64,000 nt of DNA from Pseudomonas nitroreducens (GCF_024170165.1 NZ_JALJXP010000011.1:62001-126000); one strand, 5' to 3'. Shown: positions 52,255 to 62,543, counted from the first letter of the stretch. Notes: generated by a model not told the origin, from the letters alone. Translations and numbers: made by a program.

Positions 52255-52493
52255 TGATCGGTACCTCGACTGTAGGAGCTATTGCAGCGCGCCCTCATTG
52301 GCACGCCTGTCGTCGAGGTTAAGGGGAAGCTCCTGGCGATGCGCCGGGGCGGAACCTGTACCGGAAATATCGCGGCTGACTCTAGGACGCTTCTGGCAGC
52401 CCGCTCCCGGGAGTGGCGTCAAGAATGGGGCGCACGCCGATCGGGGCATGCAGAAGAGACATGAGGGGTGCTCCGTCATCATGCCTCTGACTT
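52255..52493. other. gap holding a possible unannotated plus-strand transcript
   Basis: Between the minus-strand SlyB-like gene and a plus-strand-oriented terminator (52494-52536) there is no convincing coding sequence. The longest frame (52282-52464, 60 codons) lacks a ribosome binding site and family texture. The terminator implies a plus-strand transcript, perhaps a small RNA. No clear promoter identified. Confidence 0.35.
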
Positions 52494-52536
52494 GAGCCAG
52501 TCACCTGACGGCGAGTCAGGTACCTGGCTCTTTTTT
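52494..52536 (+). terminator. plus-strand Rho-independent terminator
   Basis: gagccag/ctggctc and acctgac/gtcaggt stems (7 + 7 bp with a small internal loop), followed by six T on the plus strand. The minus strand has no T tract after the hairpin, so it does not fit the LysR gene that ends at 52558. Confidence 0.75.
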
Positions 52537-52557
52537 GTCTGGCGTTGGTGGCAGCGC

Positions 52558-53433
52558 TCAGGGATTGCGCTCCGCGTTCAGCCAGTGCTGGAAGCGCTCC
52601 ACCTTCGACAGTCCCAGCTTGTCGCTGGCGATGTCCAGCCAGTAGCCGTAGGGACCGAGCACCTCGACGGGAGTGATCGGCAGCAGGCTGCCGTTGTCCA
52701 GTTCCCGTTCGATCATCTGCCGGTCGATCACTGCCAGCCCACCACCGGCCAGGGCCGTATGGATGACCTGGTCCAGGGTGCTGAACTCGATCCCGCTGGC
52801 TGCGTCGATGTCGCTGCGGCCGACCGCTTCCAGCCAGTTTTCCCAGACCCTCAGACGCTTGCCCTCGTGGAGGATATGCAGCAACGGGTACGCGCCAAGT
52901 TCGGGTGGCTGTTCGCCTTCGAACAACTCGGGGCTGGCCACGGCGATGTGGCGCTCCATCACCAGCAGCTCGCTATGACAGTGCGCAGCCTGCTCCAGGC
53001 CGAACCGGATGCGGCAATCCAGTTCGCCGGCACTGTCGTCACCCTGCTGGTTGGTGATGCTCAGGCTGATGTCCGGATAGCGTTTGAGGAAGCTGCGCAG
53101 GCGCGGCGACAGCCAGCGCGTACCCCAGGTAGGTGGCGCGAGGATGCGCAGGCACTGGCGCAGGTTAGGCACGCGCACGGACTGCAGGGCGCGCTCCATC
53201 TGGTCGAAGGCTTCGCCCAGGTGCGGGGCGAGGGAGCTGCCGGCTTCGGTCAGCGTCAGGCCACGAGGTGTGCGTAGGAAAAGGCTGATTCCGAGGTATT
53301 CCTCCAGTTGCTTGATCTGCCGGCTGACGGCTCCCTGGGTGACGTTCAGTGCATCGGCTGCCCGATTGAAACTGCGGTGGCGGGCCACTTCTTCGAAGAC
53401 GCGGAGCATGGTCAGGGGCGGCAGATTGCGCAT
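52558..53433 (-). CDS. LysR-family regulator (GcvA-like), copy 1
   Basis: 291 residues; start MRNLPPLTMLRVFEEVARHRSF chosen because the upstream 44 codons are not LysR-like. HTH LNVTQGAVSRQIKQLE. The effector domain shares blocks with the regulator at 54874-55812 (LLHIL, WENWLEA, EFSTLDQVIHTALAGGGLAVIDRQMIEREL), so the two are paralogues. It is divergent from the porin gene at 53655, its probable target. Confidence 0.88.
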   Translation of the reverse strand: MRNLPPLTMLRVFEEVARHRSFNRAADALNVTQGAVSRQIKQLEEYLGISLFLRTPRGLTLTEAGSSLAPHLGEAFDQMERALQSVRVPNLRQCLRILAPPTWGTRWLSPRLRSFLKRYPDISLSITNQQGDDSAGELDCRIRFGLEQAAHCHSELLVMERHIAVASPELFEGEQPPELGAYPLLHILHEGKRLRVWENWLEAVGRSDIDAASGIEFSTLDQVIHTALAGGGLAVIDRQMIERELDNGSLLPITPVEVLGPYGYWLDIASDKLGLSKVERFQHWLNAERNP

Positions 53434-53654
53434 GGCGGGGCCATCCGGAAGTACGCTCGGGGCGCGGGCTTTCTTCGCCGATTCTAGCGAGGGCGATGCC
53501 TTCGGAATATGCGTTTTTCTCGGGTTTTGACTGCGATTTAGTCGTTTGTGTGGCGGTTCGGCCAAGGGCTAGTTTCGGCCGCGCTCACGCACCGGGGAGC
53601 ACCGGGCGCGGGCGATTCCCATAACGACAAGAAACCAGCCGAGGCACCTTCAAC

Positions 53655-54821
53655 GTGGCCAGACTCCACCTGCCGTTCCTGCTTCCTGCACTCTTCGCCC
53701 TGAGCTCCACCGCCGTTGCCGTACCGCTGACCGACAACCTGGACATCGGCGGCGCGGTGCGCGCGCGCTGGGATCATGACCCGGACCGCGATATCGAGAA
53801 GTTCGGCATCGACACCGCGATGCTGCGCGTCACCTACACCTCCGACACCTGGATCGGCGCCGCGCGCTACCGCTGGTACGGCAAGGACTATCCCTACCAG
53901 TACACCCAGCATTTTGGTGACGTGAACTTCGCCGAGTACGCCTGGATCGGCTACAGGTTCGATCCGGACCGGCAGATCCAGGTCGGCCTCAACCAGATTC
54001 CCTTCGGTCTGCAACCCTTCTTCGGCAGCACCTTCTACGAGACCCTCGGTAACGTCATCGGTCTGGAAGACGTCAACGACGTGGGCGTGAAGTACATCCA
54101 GCAGCAGGACGACTGGAACCTCCAGGTGGGCGCATACAGCCGCCCCGCATGGGAGGGTAACGGCACCAGCAACGGCACCACCTATTCCACCGTGGTGACC
54201 TCCGCGGACGGCTATGTCGGCGACGGCTCGCGCAACAAGGAGCGGCAGATCCTCGTCGGCCGACTGGCGCGTTCGCTGCAGTTGGGCAACTGGAAGTCCG
54301 AAATCGGCTTCTCCGCGCTGACCTCGCGCCTGGAGAACCAGGACACCGACGACAACGGCCGGCGCAACGCCTACGCCATTCACTATGCCGGGCAGAATGG
54401 CCCCTGGGGCGTGCAACTGCAGGCGGCACGCCAGCAGATGTCGCCACGCAATCCGGGGAGCGACGAGGTAGTCACATTCGGTGGGTACGACGGTACGTTC
54501 AACGTCGCCAGTCGCGGTAACCTGTATGTCGGCGACCTGAGCTACAGCATTCCGGGAAGTTTCCTCGATGGTTGGGTCAGCGGCGTGAAGGTCTATGGCA
54601 ACTACAGTGCCTTCGACAAATCCGCTGATGACTTCAAGACTTCGCAGCGCTTCATCTTCGGCACCTCCTTCTCGGTGAAGGCGGTGTACATCGCCGTGGA
54701 ATGGCTCAACGGCCGCAACGATCCGTACATCGGCGGCAGCAACTACACCCAGAGCCTGGCCGAAGGTGGCACCAGCCACTGGGAGAACCAGCTGTACGCG
54801 AATGTCGGCTATTACTTCTGA
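53655..54821 (+). CDS. outer-membrane porin-like beta-barrel protein
   Basis: 388 residues from a GTG, with a signal peptide (PALFALSSTAVA-VPLTDN) and a long beta-strand pattern ending in GYYF, the C-terminal aromatic residue used for outer-membrane insertion. No family name is certain; it resembles the short porin-like proteins next to catabolic clusters. Flanked by two LysR genes, it may admit the substrate of the downstream pathway. Confidence 0.8.
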   Translation: MARLHLPFLLPALFALSSTAVAVPLTDNLDIGGAVRARWDHDPDRDIEKFGIDTAMLRVTYTSDTWIGAARYRWYGKDYPYQYTQHFGDVNFAEYAWIGYRFDPDRQIQVGLNQIPFGLQPFFGSTFYETLGNVIGLEDVNDVGVKYIQQQDDWNLQVGAYSRPAWEGNGTSNGTTYSTVVTSADGYVGDGSRNKERQILVGRLARSLQLGNWKSEIGFSALTSRLENQDTDDNGRRNAYAIHYAGQNGPWGVQLQAARQQMSPRNPGSDEVVTFGGYDGTFNVASRGNLYVGDLSYSIPGSFLDGWVSGVKVYGNYSAFDKSADDFKTSQRFIFGTSFSVKAVYIAVEWLNGRNDPYIGGSNYTQSLAEGGTSHWENQLYANVGYYF

Positions 54822-54873
54822 TATCGCGCTGACAAGACCTGCGCGGCAACGGCCGCGGGGCAGGGAAGGGTGG

Positions 54874-55812
54874 GTGAAACGCAAGATTCCGGCGCTCAAT
54901 GCGCTGAAGGCTTTCGAAGTGGCCGGCAGCACGGGCAGCTTTACCCGTGCGGCCGAGTTGCTCAACGTGACCCAGAGCGCGGTCAGCCGTCAGGTTCGCC
55001 AGCTGGAGGAGCAGCTGGGCGAGAGCCTGCTGGTGCGCCGACACCACCACCTGGAGCTGACCGAGGCCGGGCGGGTGCTGTTGCGGGCACTGCAACTGTC
55101 GTTCGACCGTATCGAGCTGACGGTGCGCGGCATCCAGCAGCGCCACCACCTCAACCGACTGCGGGTCAATGCGCCGCCGACCTTCGCCCTGCGCTGGCTG
55201 TTGCCGCGTCTGTCGCGCCTGCGCGAGGCGCACCCCGACCTGGAAGTGAGCCTGACCACCAACCTGCAGGACAGTCTCGCGCAGAGCAGCACGCTGGATT
55301 GCGCGATTCGCTTCGGCAATGGCGAATGGGATGGCCTGGACAGTTCGCTGCTGATGCACGAACGGCACATTGCAGTGTGCGCGCCCAGTCTGCTGGCTCA
55401 GCGCGAGGAGCAGGACATCGACCTGCGCAGCATGACGCTGCTGCATGTGCTGGCCCGCGACGACCAGCGCTTCCTGACGTGGCGGCACTGGTTGGACGCG
55501 GCGAAGATCCAGGGTGTCGATCTGCAGGGCGGCTACGAATTCGACCTGCTGGACATGGCCATCCGCGCGGCCATCGACGGGCTGGGCATCACCATCGCCG
55601 ATCGGCAGATGGTCGCCCGTGAACTGGCGGCGGGGCAACTGGTGCAGATGCTCGACGTCGAGGTGCAGGGCCATCAGTCCTACTGGTGGGTCAGCCGGCC
55701 GGAACAGGAGTTGCCGTCCCACGTCCAGCGCTTCCATGAGTGGTTGCAGCAGGAAGTGTGGATGACCGAGCGCAACCTGGCGGGATCGGGCTCCGTCATC
55801 AGTCTTTCCTGA
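54874..55812 (+). CDS. LysR-family regulator (GcvA-like), copy 2
   Basis: 312 residues from GTG 54874 with GGGAAGGG upstream. HTH AELLNVTQSAVSRQVRQLEEQLG; effector domain like that of the regulator at 52558-53433. It precedes the ALDH-MFS-dehydratase-GMC genes and is the candidate regulator of that cluster. The upstream in-frame extension (from 54766) runs inside the porin gene and is not used. Confidence 0.88.
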   Translation: MKRKIPALNALKAFEVAGSTGSFTRAAELLNVTQSAVSRQVRQLEEQLGESLLVRRHHHLELTEAGRVLLRALQLSFDRIELTVRGIQQRHHLNRLRVNAPPTFALRWLLPRLSRLREAHPDLEVSLTTNLQDSLAQSSTLDCAIRFGNGEWDGLDSSLLMHERHIAVCAPSLLAQREEQDIDLRSMTLLHVLARDDQRFLTWRHWLDAAKIQGVDLQGGYEFDLLDMAIRAAIDGLGITIADRQMVARELAAGQLVQMLDVEVQGHQSYWWVSRPEQELPSHVQRFHEWLQQEVWMTERNLAGSGSVISLS

Positions 55813-56072
55813 AAGAATCCACCGTCATTTCCTGTAGGAAGTGGCGTCTTTCCTGCGCGTACTAACCTGCGTTTTTCGCAAGTTACTGCGGTCTATTAAT
55901 CGCTTGTCGCTCCTGCGGTGCCTACCGAAACTTCGGCCATTCGATAACGACAAGAGTCACCCCATGCCTGCGCCGCGCCGCCTTGCCCGTCGTCTGCATG
56001 AGTCAGCCTGCACCTTGTCGTTCCGTGTGGCCGCCAGCGGCCGAAGCCTTGCTTGAACGACAGGACATGCCC

Positions 56073-57494
56073 ATGCGTACAGATCGTAATTTCATCGACG
56101 GCCGCTTTGCCGACGCCTCCTTCGCCCACATCGCCGTGTTCGACCCGGCGACCGAGCAGCAGGTCGCTCAGGTGCCAGCTGCAACCGAAGCCGATGTACG
56201 CAATGCCGTCGAGGCGGCCGCACGCGCTCAGCGCAGCTGGGCTCGTCTGCCGGCGATCGAGCGTGGCGAGCACCTGCGTCGCTTCGCCGAAGCCCTGGAA
56301 CGCAATGCCGATCGTATTGGCGCCGCCCTGGCCGCCGAGTCCGGCAAGAGCCTGGCCGATGCCAGCAGCGAAGCGTTCTACGCCGGCCAGATCACCCGCT
56401 ACCATGCCGAATGGGCGCGTCGCATCGAAGGCGAAGTGATCCCCAGCGATTCCACCGACGAAACCATTCTGCTGCAGCGCGAGCCGATCGGCGTGGTGGC
56501 AGCGCTGATCCCGTTCAACTACCCGGTCTACACCTTGCTGCGCAAGGTCGCCCCGGCGCTGATCAGCGGCAACACCGTGGTGGTGCGCCCGAGCAACAAC
56601 ACCCCGACCTCGGCCTTCGAAATCGCCCGTTGCGCCGAGGAAGCCGGCCTGCCCGCCGGTGTGCTCAACGTGCTGACCATGAACCACGACGTTGCCGGCG
56701 TACTCTGCCAGCACTCGCAGGTCGGCCTGATCACCCTGACCGGCAGCGTCGGCGCCGGCCGTATCGTGCTCGACTACTGCAAGGCCAACATCGCCAAGCC
56801 GTCCCTGGAACTGGGCGGCAAGACCCCGGCGATCATCGAGGCGGACGCCGACCTGGAGAAGGCCGCCGCCGCCATCGTTGCCTCCAAGACCACTCACTGC
56901 GGCCAGCTGTGCACCGCCATCGAGCGGGTCTACGTACAGGCCAGCGTGCATGACCGTTTCCTCGCCCTGCTGCGCGAGAAGATGGCCGCCGTGCGCATCG
57001 GCAACCGTGCCGAGGACGCCAGCCTGATGGGCCCGCTGCAGTACGGCCGCGCCCGTACCGACGTGCACGCCAAGGTCCAGCGCGCGCTGGCCGAGGGCGC
57101 CGTGCTGGAGTGCGGCGGCGCGCTGCCCGAAGGTGCCGGCCACTTCTACCCGGCGACCCTGCTCAGCGGCTGCCGCCAGGACATGGAGATTGTCCAGGAG
57201 GAAATCTTCGGCCCGGTGCTGCCGGTGCTCTCCTACGAAACCCTCGACGAAGCGCTGGCCATGGCCAACGACCACCAGTTCGGCCTGTCCTCGGTGCTCT
57301 ACACCGAGAACTACCGCAACGCCATGAAGGTCGCCAACCACATCGAGGCTGGCGAGATTTACATCAACCGCACACCTGCCGACCCCTACCAGGGCTACCA
57401 CGCCGGCTGGAAGCGCTCGGGCCTGGGCGGCGACGACGGCAAGCACGGGATGCTGGAGTTCACCCAGACGCGCCTCGTGGTCCTGAAATTCTGA
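56073..57494 (+). CDS. aldehyde dehydrogenase (lactaldehyde/glycolaldehyde type)
   Basis: 473 residues from ATG 56073 (AGGA at 7 nt; ATG 56067 also in frame). Catalytic Glu in LELGGKTPAIIEADADLEKA, Cys in THCGQLCTAIERVYV, cofactor segment FNYPVYTLLRKVAPALISGNT. Closest in texture to AldA-type lactaldehyde dehydrogenases. First gene of the catabolic run ALDH-MFS-dehydratase-GMC. A 10-bp hairpin (57512-57536) follows its stop. Confidence 0.9.
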   Translation: MRTDRNFIDGRFADASFAHIAVFDPATEQQVAQVPAATEADVRNAVEAAARAQRSWARLPAIERGEHLRRFAEALERNADRIGAALAAESGKSLADASSEAFYAGQITRYHAEWARRIEGEVIPSDSTDETILLQREPIGVVAALIPFNYPVYTLLRKVAPALISGNTVVVRPSNNTPTSAFEIARCAEEAGLPAGVLNVLTMNHDVAGVLCQHSQVGLITLTGSVGAGRIVLDYCKANIAKPSLELGGKTPAIIEADADLEKAAAAIVASKTTHCGQLCTAIERVYVQASVHDRFLALLREKMAAVRIGNRAEDASLMGPLQYGRARTDVHAKVQRALAEGAVLECGGALPEGAGHFYPATLLSGCRQDMEIVQEEIFGPVLPVLSYETLDEALAMANDHQFGLSSVLYTENYRNAMKVANHIEAGEIYINRTPADPYQGYHAGWKRSGLGGDDGKHGMLEFTQTRLVVLKF

Positions 57495-57511
57495 TCCGCT
57501 GATTCAACTCC

Positions 57512-57536
57512 ACAGGGCCCACTGCCTGGGCCCTGT
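57512..57536 (+). other. intercistronic hairpin after the aldehyde dehydrogenase
   Basis: acagggccca / tgggccctgt is a perfect 10-bp stem with a 5-nt loop, without a long T tract. It may partly terminate transcription or protect the mRNA. Confidence 0.5.
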
Positions 57537-57590
57537 GTTTCCCACTGCTGTTCCGACCAGTTGCCGGCGACCGCGTCGGCTGCGAGATGC

Positions 57591-58889
57591 ATGATGAAAA
57601 AAACAATAAGTGCAGAAGCCATGCCCATGGCCGTGCCCGCTAATGCCAACCTCACCCGTTACATCCAGCTCGCCCTGCTCGTGCTCGCGGCGGGGGCGAT
57701 CTATCCCATGCTGTACCTGCGCCAGGTGTACCAGAGCACCATGCTCGAGGCGCTGGCGATCAACAACAGCGAACTGGGCTACCTCTACTCGATCCTCGGC
57801 ACCGCCTTCCTGCTCAGCTACCTGCCCAGCGGCTGGCTGGCGGATCGCCTGTCACCGCGCTTCCTGATCAGCTTCTCGCTGATCGGCACCGGCCTGCTGG
57901 GCATGTGGTACGCCATGCTGCCGGGCTTCGACACGCTGCTGGTGATCTTCTGCGGCTTCGGCATCACCACCGGCCTGACCTTCTGGGCCGCGCTGATCAA
58001 GCGGGTGAAGATGCTTGCCGGCGAAGACGAGCAGGGCCGCTTCTTCGGCGTGCTCGACGGCGGGCGCGGGCTGGTCGAGGCACTGCTGGCGACCATCGCC
58101 ATCGCGCTGTTTGCCTACGTCACCGAGACCCGCGGCGAGAAGAACGCCCAGGGCCTGCAACTGGTGATCCACATGTACGCGCTCTTCTGCATCGTGCTCG
58201 GCGTGGCGCTGATGGCCGTGCGTGATCCGCAGAAGAACACCCGCGATGCCAACGCCGAGAAGGGCAACCTGCTGGAAGATTTCCGCACCCTGCTGCGCAT
58301 TCCCGAGCTGTGGCTGGTGACTGCCATCGTCTTCTGCGGCTACCACTTCTTCTGGGCCACCTACAGCTTCTCGGCCTACCTGCAGGAAGGCGGTTTCGGC
58401 CTTTCCGCCACGGCCGCCGGCCTGATTACCACCATCAAGCTGTGGATGCGCCCACTGGGCGGCATCGGCGGCGGCTGGCTGGGTGACCGCTTCACCCGCA
58501 CCGGCGTGCTGACCTGGGCGATGCTGCTGGCCGCGCTGGGCATGATCGGCCTGATCGTGCTGCCGAGCCTGCATGTGCTGGGCGTGCTGATCTTCCTGGT
58601 GATCTTCATCGGCCTGATGACCTACGCCATCCGTGGCCTGTACTGGGCGATCCTCGACGACTGCCACATCCCGCTGCGCGTCACGGGCCTGGCCATCGGC
58701 ATCATCTCGGTGCTGGGCTACGCCCCGGACGCCTATCTGCCGTTGCTCAACGGCTACATCACCGACCGCTTCCCCGGCTTCGTCGGCTACCAGATCTACT
58801 TCTCCTACGTCGTGGTGATGGGCCTGCTGGGCGTGGTCGCCACCCTGATCCTGAACAAGCGCATCCAGAAGAGAGCGAAACAAGCATGA
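57591..58889 (+). CDS. MFS transporter of the catabolic cluster
   Basis: 432 residues, 12 TM helices, starting MMKKTISAEAMPMAVPANANLTRYIQLALLVLAAGAIYPMLYLRQVYQ. Motif A-like SGWLADRLSPRFLI and GGWLGDRFTRTG. Likely imports an organic acid, sugar acid or polyol; lies between the aldehyde dehydrogenase and the dehydratase, overlapping the latter's start by 4 bp. Confidence 0.9.
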   Translation: MMKKTISAEAMPMAVPANANLTRYIQLALLVLAAGAIYPMLYLRQVYQSTMLEALAINNSELGYLYSILGTAFLLSYLPSGWLADRLSPRFLISFSLIGTGLLGMWYAMLPGFDTLLVIFCGFGITTGLTFWAALIKRVKMLAGEDEQGRFFGVLDGGRGLVEALLATIAIALFAYVTETRGEKNAQGLQLVIHMYALFCIVLGVALMAVRDPQKNTRDANAEKGNLLEDFRTLLRIPELWLVTAIVFCGYHFFWATYSFSAYLQEGGFGLSATAAGLITTIKLWMRPLGGIGGGWLGDRFTRTGVLTWAMLLAALGMIGLIVLPSLHVLGVLIFLVIFIGLMTYAIRGLYWAILDDCHIPLRVTGLAIGIISVLGYAPDAYLPLLNGYITDRFPGFVGYQIYFSYVVVMGLLGVVATLILNKRIQKRAKQA

Positions 58890-60103
58890 AGATCGTCTCC
58901 CTCGAAACCCATGTGGTCGCCGTCCCGCCGCCCCACGTCGGCGGTATGTACTGGCTGTTCGTCAAGCTGAAGACCGATTGCGGCATCGAAGGCGTCGGCG
59001 AGATCTACGCTGCCACCTTCCATCCCAGGGTCATGGTGCCGGCCATCGAGGACGTATTCGGCCGCTACCTGGAGAACCAGGACCCGCACCACATCGAGCG
59101 CTTCTTCCGTCGCGCCTATTCGAGCGGTTTCACCCAGCGCCCCGACCTGACCATGATGGGCATCGTCAGCGGCCTGGAAATGGCCTGCTGGGACATCATC
59201 GGCAAGGCGGCGAACAAGCCGGTCTACGAGCTGCTCGGCGGCAAGGTCCACGAGCGCCTGCGCTCCTACACCTACCTGTATCCGAAGAATGCCCAGGGCG
59301 AGTACGACTACTCCGACCCGGACCTGGCCGCCGAGTGCGCCATCGAGAACATGAAGCTGGGCTTCACCGCGCTGAAGTTCGACCCGGCCGGCCCCTATAC
59401 CGCGTTCTCCGGCCACCAGGTGTCGCTGGAAGTGCTGGAGCGCTGCGAAACCTTCTGCCGCAAGATCCGCGAAGCGGTGGGCAACCAGTGCGACCTGCTG
59501 TTCGGCACCCACGGACAGATGGTGCCGTCCTCGGCCATCCGCCTGGCCCGGCGCCTGGAGAAGTACGATCCGCTGTGGTTCGAAGAACCGATCCCGCCGG
59601 GCCAGGAAGACGCCATGGGCCAGGTGGCCGCCAAGACCAGCATCCCGATTGCCACCGGCGAGCGCCTGACCACCAAGTACGAATTCTTCAAGCTGCTACA
59701 GGCCGGCGGCGCGTCGATCCTGCAGATGAACGTCGGTCGCTGCGGCGGCCTGCTCGAAGGCAAGAAGATCGCCTCCATGGCCGAAGCCTTCTACGCGCAG
59801 ATCGCCCCCCATCTCTACAACGGCCCCATCGGCGCGGCGGCGAGCTTCCAGCTGGCGGCCTGTACGCCGAACTTCCTGATCCAGGAAAGCATCGGCACCT
59901 GGGACGGCTTCCACGCGCAGGTCCTGAAGAAGCCGCTGCAGTGGGAAGACGGCTACATCATCCCGTCCAGCGAGCCCGGCCTGGGCGTCGAGCTGAACAT
60001 GGACGTGGTGCGCGCTCACAGCCCCTATACCGGTGAGCGCCTGCACCTGCAGATGGGCCCGGACCCCGTCGACGTGAAAGACAACGCACCAGCCAAGGGC
60101 TGA
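58886..60103 (+). CDS. enolase-superfamily sugar-acid dehydratase (mandelate racemase subgroup)
   Basis: 405 residues: N-terminal capping domain (1-120) and TIM barrel. Metal-ligand Glu residues are in WFEEPIPP and TGERL; AQIAPHLYNGPIGAAASFQLA is the catalytic His-containing strand. Where many relatives have a D-x-H-G metal strand, this protein has LLFGTHGQ, so the usual Asp ligand is not seen there. Function is likely dehydration or isomerisation of a sugar acid; galactonate-type is possible but not proven. ATGA overlap with the MFS gene. Confidence 0.87.
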   Translation: MKIVSLETHVVAVPPPHVGGMYWLFVKLKTDCGIEGVGEIYAATFHPRVMVPAIEDVFGRYLENQDPHHIERFFRRAYSSGFTQRPDLTMMGIVSGLEMACWDIIGKAANKPVYELLGGKVHERLRSYTYLYPKNAQGEYDYSDPDLAAECAIENMKLGFTALKFDPAGPYTAFSGHQVSLEVLERCETFCRKIREAVGNQCDLLFGTHGQMVPSSAIRLARRLEKYDPLWFEEPIPPGQEDAMGQVAAKTSIPIATGERLTTKYEFFKLLQAGGASILQMNVGRCGGLLEGKKIASMAEAFYAQIAPHLYNGPIGAAASFQLAACTPNFLIQESIGTWDGFHAQVLKKPLQWEDGYIIPSSEPGLGVELNMDVVRAHSPYTGERLHLQMGPDPVDVKDNAPAKG

Positions 60104-60173
60104 TGCCGGACCCGCCCCCTTTTCCGTGAAGGAAGGGGAGCGGGGTTTTACCCAACACCGCGGTACGCAATCC

Positions 60174-61838
60174 ATGAAATACGACTACATCATCGTCGGC
60201 GCCGGTTCCGCCGGCTGCATCCTCGCCGCCCGCCTCAGCGAATCGGGTGAACACAGCGTCCTGTTGCTGGAGGCCGGCGGCAAGGACAGCTCGCACTGGT
60301 TCAAGATCCCGGTGGGCTTCGCCAAGCTCTACTACAACCCGACCTTCAACTGGATGTACTACAGCCAGCCGCAAAAGCAGCTCGCCAACCGCGAACTCTA
60401 TGCGCCGCGCGGCAAGGTGCAGGGCGGTTCGGGCTCGATCAACGCGATGATCTACGTGCGTGGCCAGGCCCATGACTTCGACGACTGGGCGGCCGATGGC
60501 AACGAGGGCTGGTCGTTCAAGGACGTGCTGCCGTACTTCCGCAAGCTGGAATCGCACCCGCTGGGCAACACCGAGTACCACGGCGGCAACGGCCCCATTC
60601 AGATCACGCCGATGAAAGGCCACACCCACCCGATCTGCGACAGCTTCCTCAACGGCTGCCAGGAGCTGGGCTACCCGCTGAGCGACGACTTCAACGGCAA
60701 GGACTTCGAAGGCGCCGGTCTCTACGACGTCAACACGAAGAATGGTCAGCGCTGCTCCAGCAGCTTCGCCTACCTGCACCCGGCGCAGGGTCGCAAGAAC
60801 CTGAGCGTCGAGCGTAATGCACTGGTGGAGCGCGTGCTGTTCGACGAAAACAAGCGCGCCATTGGCGTGAGCGTGAAGCAGAGCGACGTGCAGCGTGAGT
60901 TCCACGCCAGGCGCGAGGTGATCCTCGCCGCCGGCGCGGTGGATTCGCCCAAGCTGCTGCAATTGTCCGGGGTTGCCGACCGCAAGCTGCTCGACCAGCA
61001 CCAGATTCCGCAAGTCCACGAGCTGCCGGCGGTGGGCAAGAACCTGCAGGACCACCTCTGCGTCAGCTACTACTACAAGGCCAATATCCGCACCCTGAAC
61101 GACGACTTCGGTTCGCTGTTCGGCCAGGCCAGGCTCGGGCTGGAATACCTGTTGACGCGCAAGGGGCCGCTGTCGATGAGCGTGAATCAGAGCGGCGGTT
61201 TCTTCCGCAGCGACGATGAGCTGGAGCACCCGAACCTGCAGCTGTACTTCAACCCGCTGTCGTACCAGATTCCCAAGAGCAACAAGGCCAGCCTGAAACC
61301 GGAGCCGTACTCGGGTTTCCTGCTCTGCTTCAACCCGTGCCGGCCGACCAGTCGCGGCGACATCCGCATCGCCTCGAAGAACCCGGCCGACGCCGCGCTG
61401 ATCGACCCGAACTACCTGAGCACGCAGAAGGACATCGATGAAGCCATCCAGGGCAGCCACCTGATCCGCAAGATCATGAACGCCCCGGCGCTGAAGAAGA
61501 TCACCGTGGAAGAAGTGCTGCCCGGCCCGGCGACCCAGTCCGACGAGCAGATGCTGCAGTACTTCCGCGAGAACTGCGGCTCGATCTACCACCTGTGCGG
61601 CAGCTGCGCCATGGGCAGCGACCCGCAGACCTCGGTGGTGGACAACCGCCTGCGCGTGCACGGCCTCAAGGGGCTGCGCGTGGTCGATGCGTCGATCTTC
61701 CCCAATGTCACCTCCGGCAACACCAATGCCGCGGTGATGATGGTGGCGGAGAAGGGCGCCGACCTGATCCTCGAAGACGCCCGCCAGGCCGCCGAGCAGC
61801 GTTCGTCGGCCAAGTCCGTCCAGCACGCGGCGGTGTAG
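60174..61838 (+). CDS. GMC-family FAD alcohol/choline dehydrogenase-like
   Basis: 554 residues: FAD-binding [15 protein letters not shown] at the N-terminus, [14 protein letters not shown] (GMC signature 1), the second GMC signature [15 protein letters not shown], and C-terminal HLCGSCAMG...[13 protein letters not shown] containing the catalytic His/Asn pair. It oxidises a primary or secondary alcohol using FAD and a quinone/electron acceptor. BetA-like length. Cotranscribed with the dehydratase (70-bp gap). Confidence 0.92.
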   Translation: MKYDYIIVGAGSAGCILAARLSESGEHSVLLLEAGGKDSSHWFKIPVGFAKLYYNPTFNWMYYSQPQKQLANRELYAPRGKVQGGSGSINAMIYVRGQAHDFDDWAADGNEGWSFKDVLPYFRKLESHPLGNTEYHGGNGPIQITPMKGHTHPICDSFLNGCQELGYPLSDDFNGKDFEGAGLYDVNTKNGQRCSSSFAYLHPAQGRKNLSVERNALVERVLFDENKRAIGVSVKQSDVQREFHARREVILAAGAVDSPKLLQLSGVADRKLLDQHQIPQVHELPAVGKNLQDHLCVSYYYKANIRTLNDDFGSLFGQARLGLEYLLTRKGPLSMSVNQSGGFFRSDDELEHPNLQLYFNPLSYQIPKSNKASLKPEPYSGFLLCFNPCRPTSRGDIRIASKNPADAALIDPNYLSTQKDIDEAIQGSHLIRKIMNAPALKKITVEEVLPGPATQSDEQMLQYFRENCGSIYHLCGSCAMGSDPQTSVVDNRLRVHGLKGLRVVDASIFPNVTSGNTNAAVMMVAEKGADLILEDARQAAEQRSSAKSVQHAAV

Positions 61839-61928
61839 TAGCGGCGTATTACCCGCTGCCCGCGCCACTGACTAAGCTCTCCCGCATGCCCGGCCACCAT
61901 GGCCGGGCCTTGCCGGGAGGATGCCCAG

Positions 61929-62510
61929 ATGGCCGCGAAGAAGATCCTGATGCTGGTTGGCGACTACGCCGAAGACTACGAAACCATGGTGCCGTTCCAG
62001 GCCCTGCTGATGGTCGGGCACACCGTCCATGCCGTCTGCCCGGACAAGCAGGCCGGCCAGAGCATCCGCACCGCCATCCACGACTTCGAAGGTGACCAGA
62101 CCTACAGCGAGAAGCCCGGTCACAACTTCGCCCTCAACGCCGACTTCGCCACGGTGCGCGCCGAAGACTACGACGCGCTGCTGATCCCCGGCGGCCGCGC
62201 CCCGGAATACCTGCGCCTGAACGCCAGGGTGATCGAACTGGTAAAAGCCTTCGACGCCGCGAAGAAACCCATCGCCGCCGTCTGCCATGGTGCCCAGCTG
62301 CTGGCCGCTGCCGGTGTGCTCAAGGGCCGCGCGTGCAGCGCCTACCCGGCCTGCGGCCCGGAAGTGACGCTGGCCGGTGGCGAGTACGTGGATATCCCGG
62401 TGGACGCCGCCCATGTCGACGGCAACCTGGTCACCGCTCCGGCCTGGCCGGCGCATCCCGCCTGGCTGGCGAAGTTCCTCGACGTGCTGGGCACGAAGAT
62501 CAGCCTGTAA
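61929..62510 (+). CDS. DJ-1/PfpI-family protein
   Basis: 193 residues; class I glutamine amidotransferase-like fold with the nucleophile Cys in AVCHGAQLL and the acidic partner in [12 protein letters not shown]. Resembles PfpI/YhbO deglycase-like proteins ([22 protein letters not shown]). Probable role in repair or detoxification of reactive carbonyls. GGGAGG lies about 10 nt before the ATG. Confidence 0.9.
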   Translation: MAAKKILMLVGDYAEDYETMVPFQALLMVGHTVHAVCPDKQAGQSIRTAIHDFEGDQTYSEKPGHNFALNADFATVRAEDYDALLIPGGRAPEYLRLNARVIELVKAFDAAKKPIAAVCHGAQLLAAAGVLKGRACSAYPACGPEVTLAGGEYVDIPVDAAHVDGNLVTAPAWPAHPAWLAKFLDVLGTKISL

Positions 62511-62543
62511 ACTGGCCCGACATCGAAGCTGGAGAAGCCGTCC

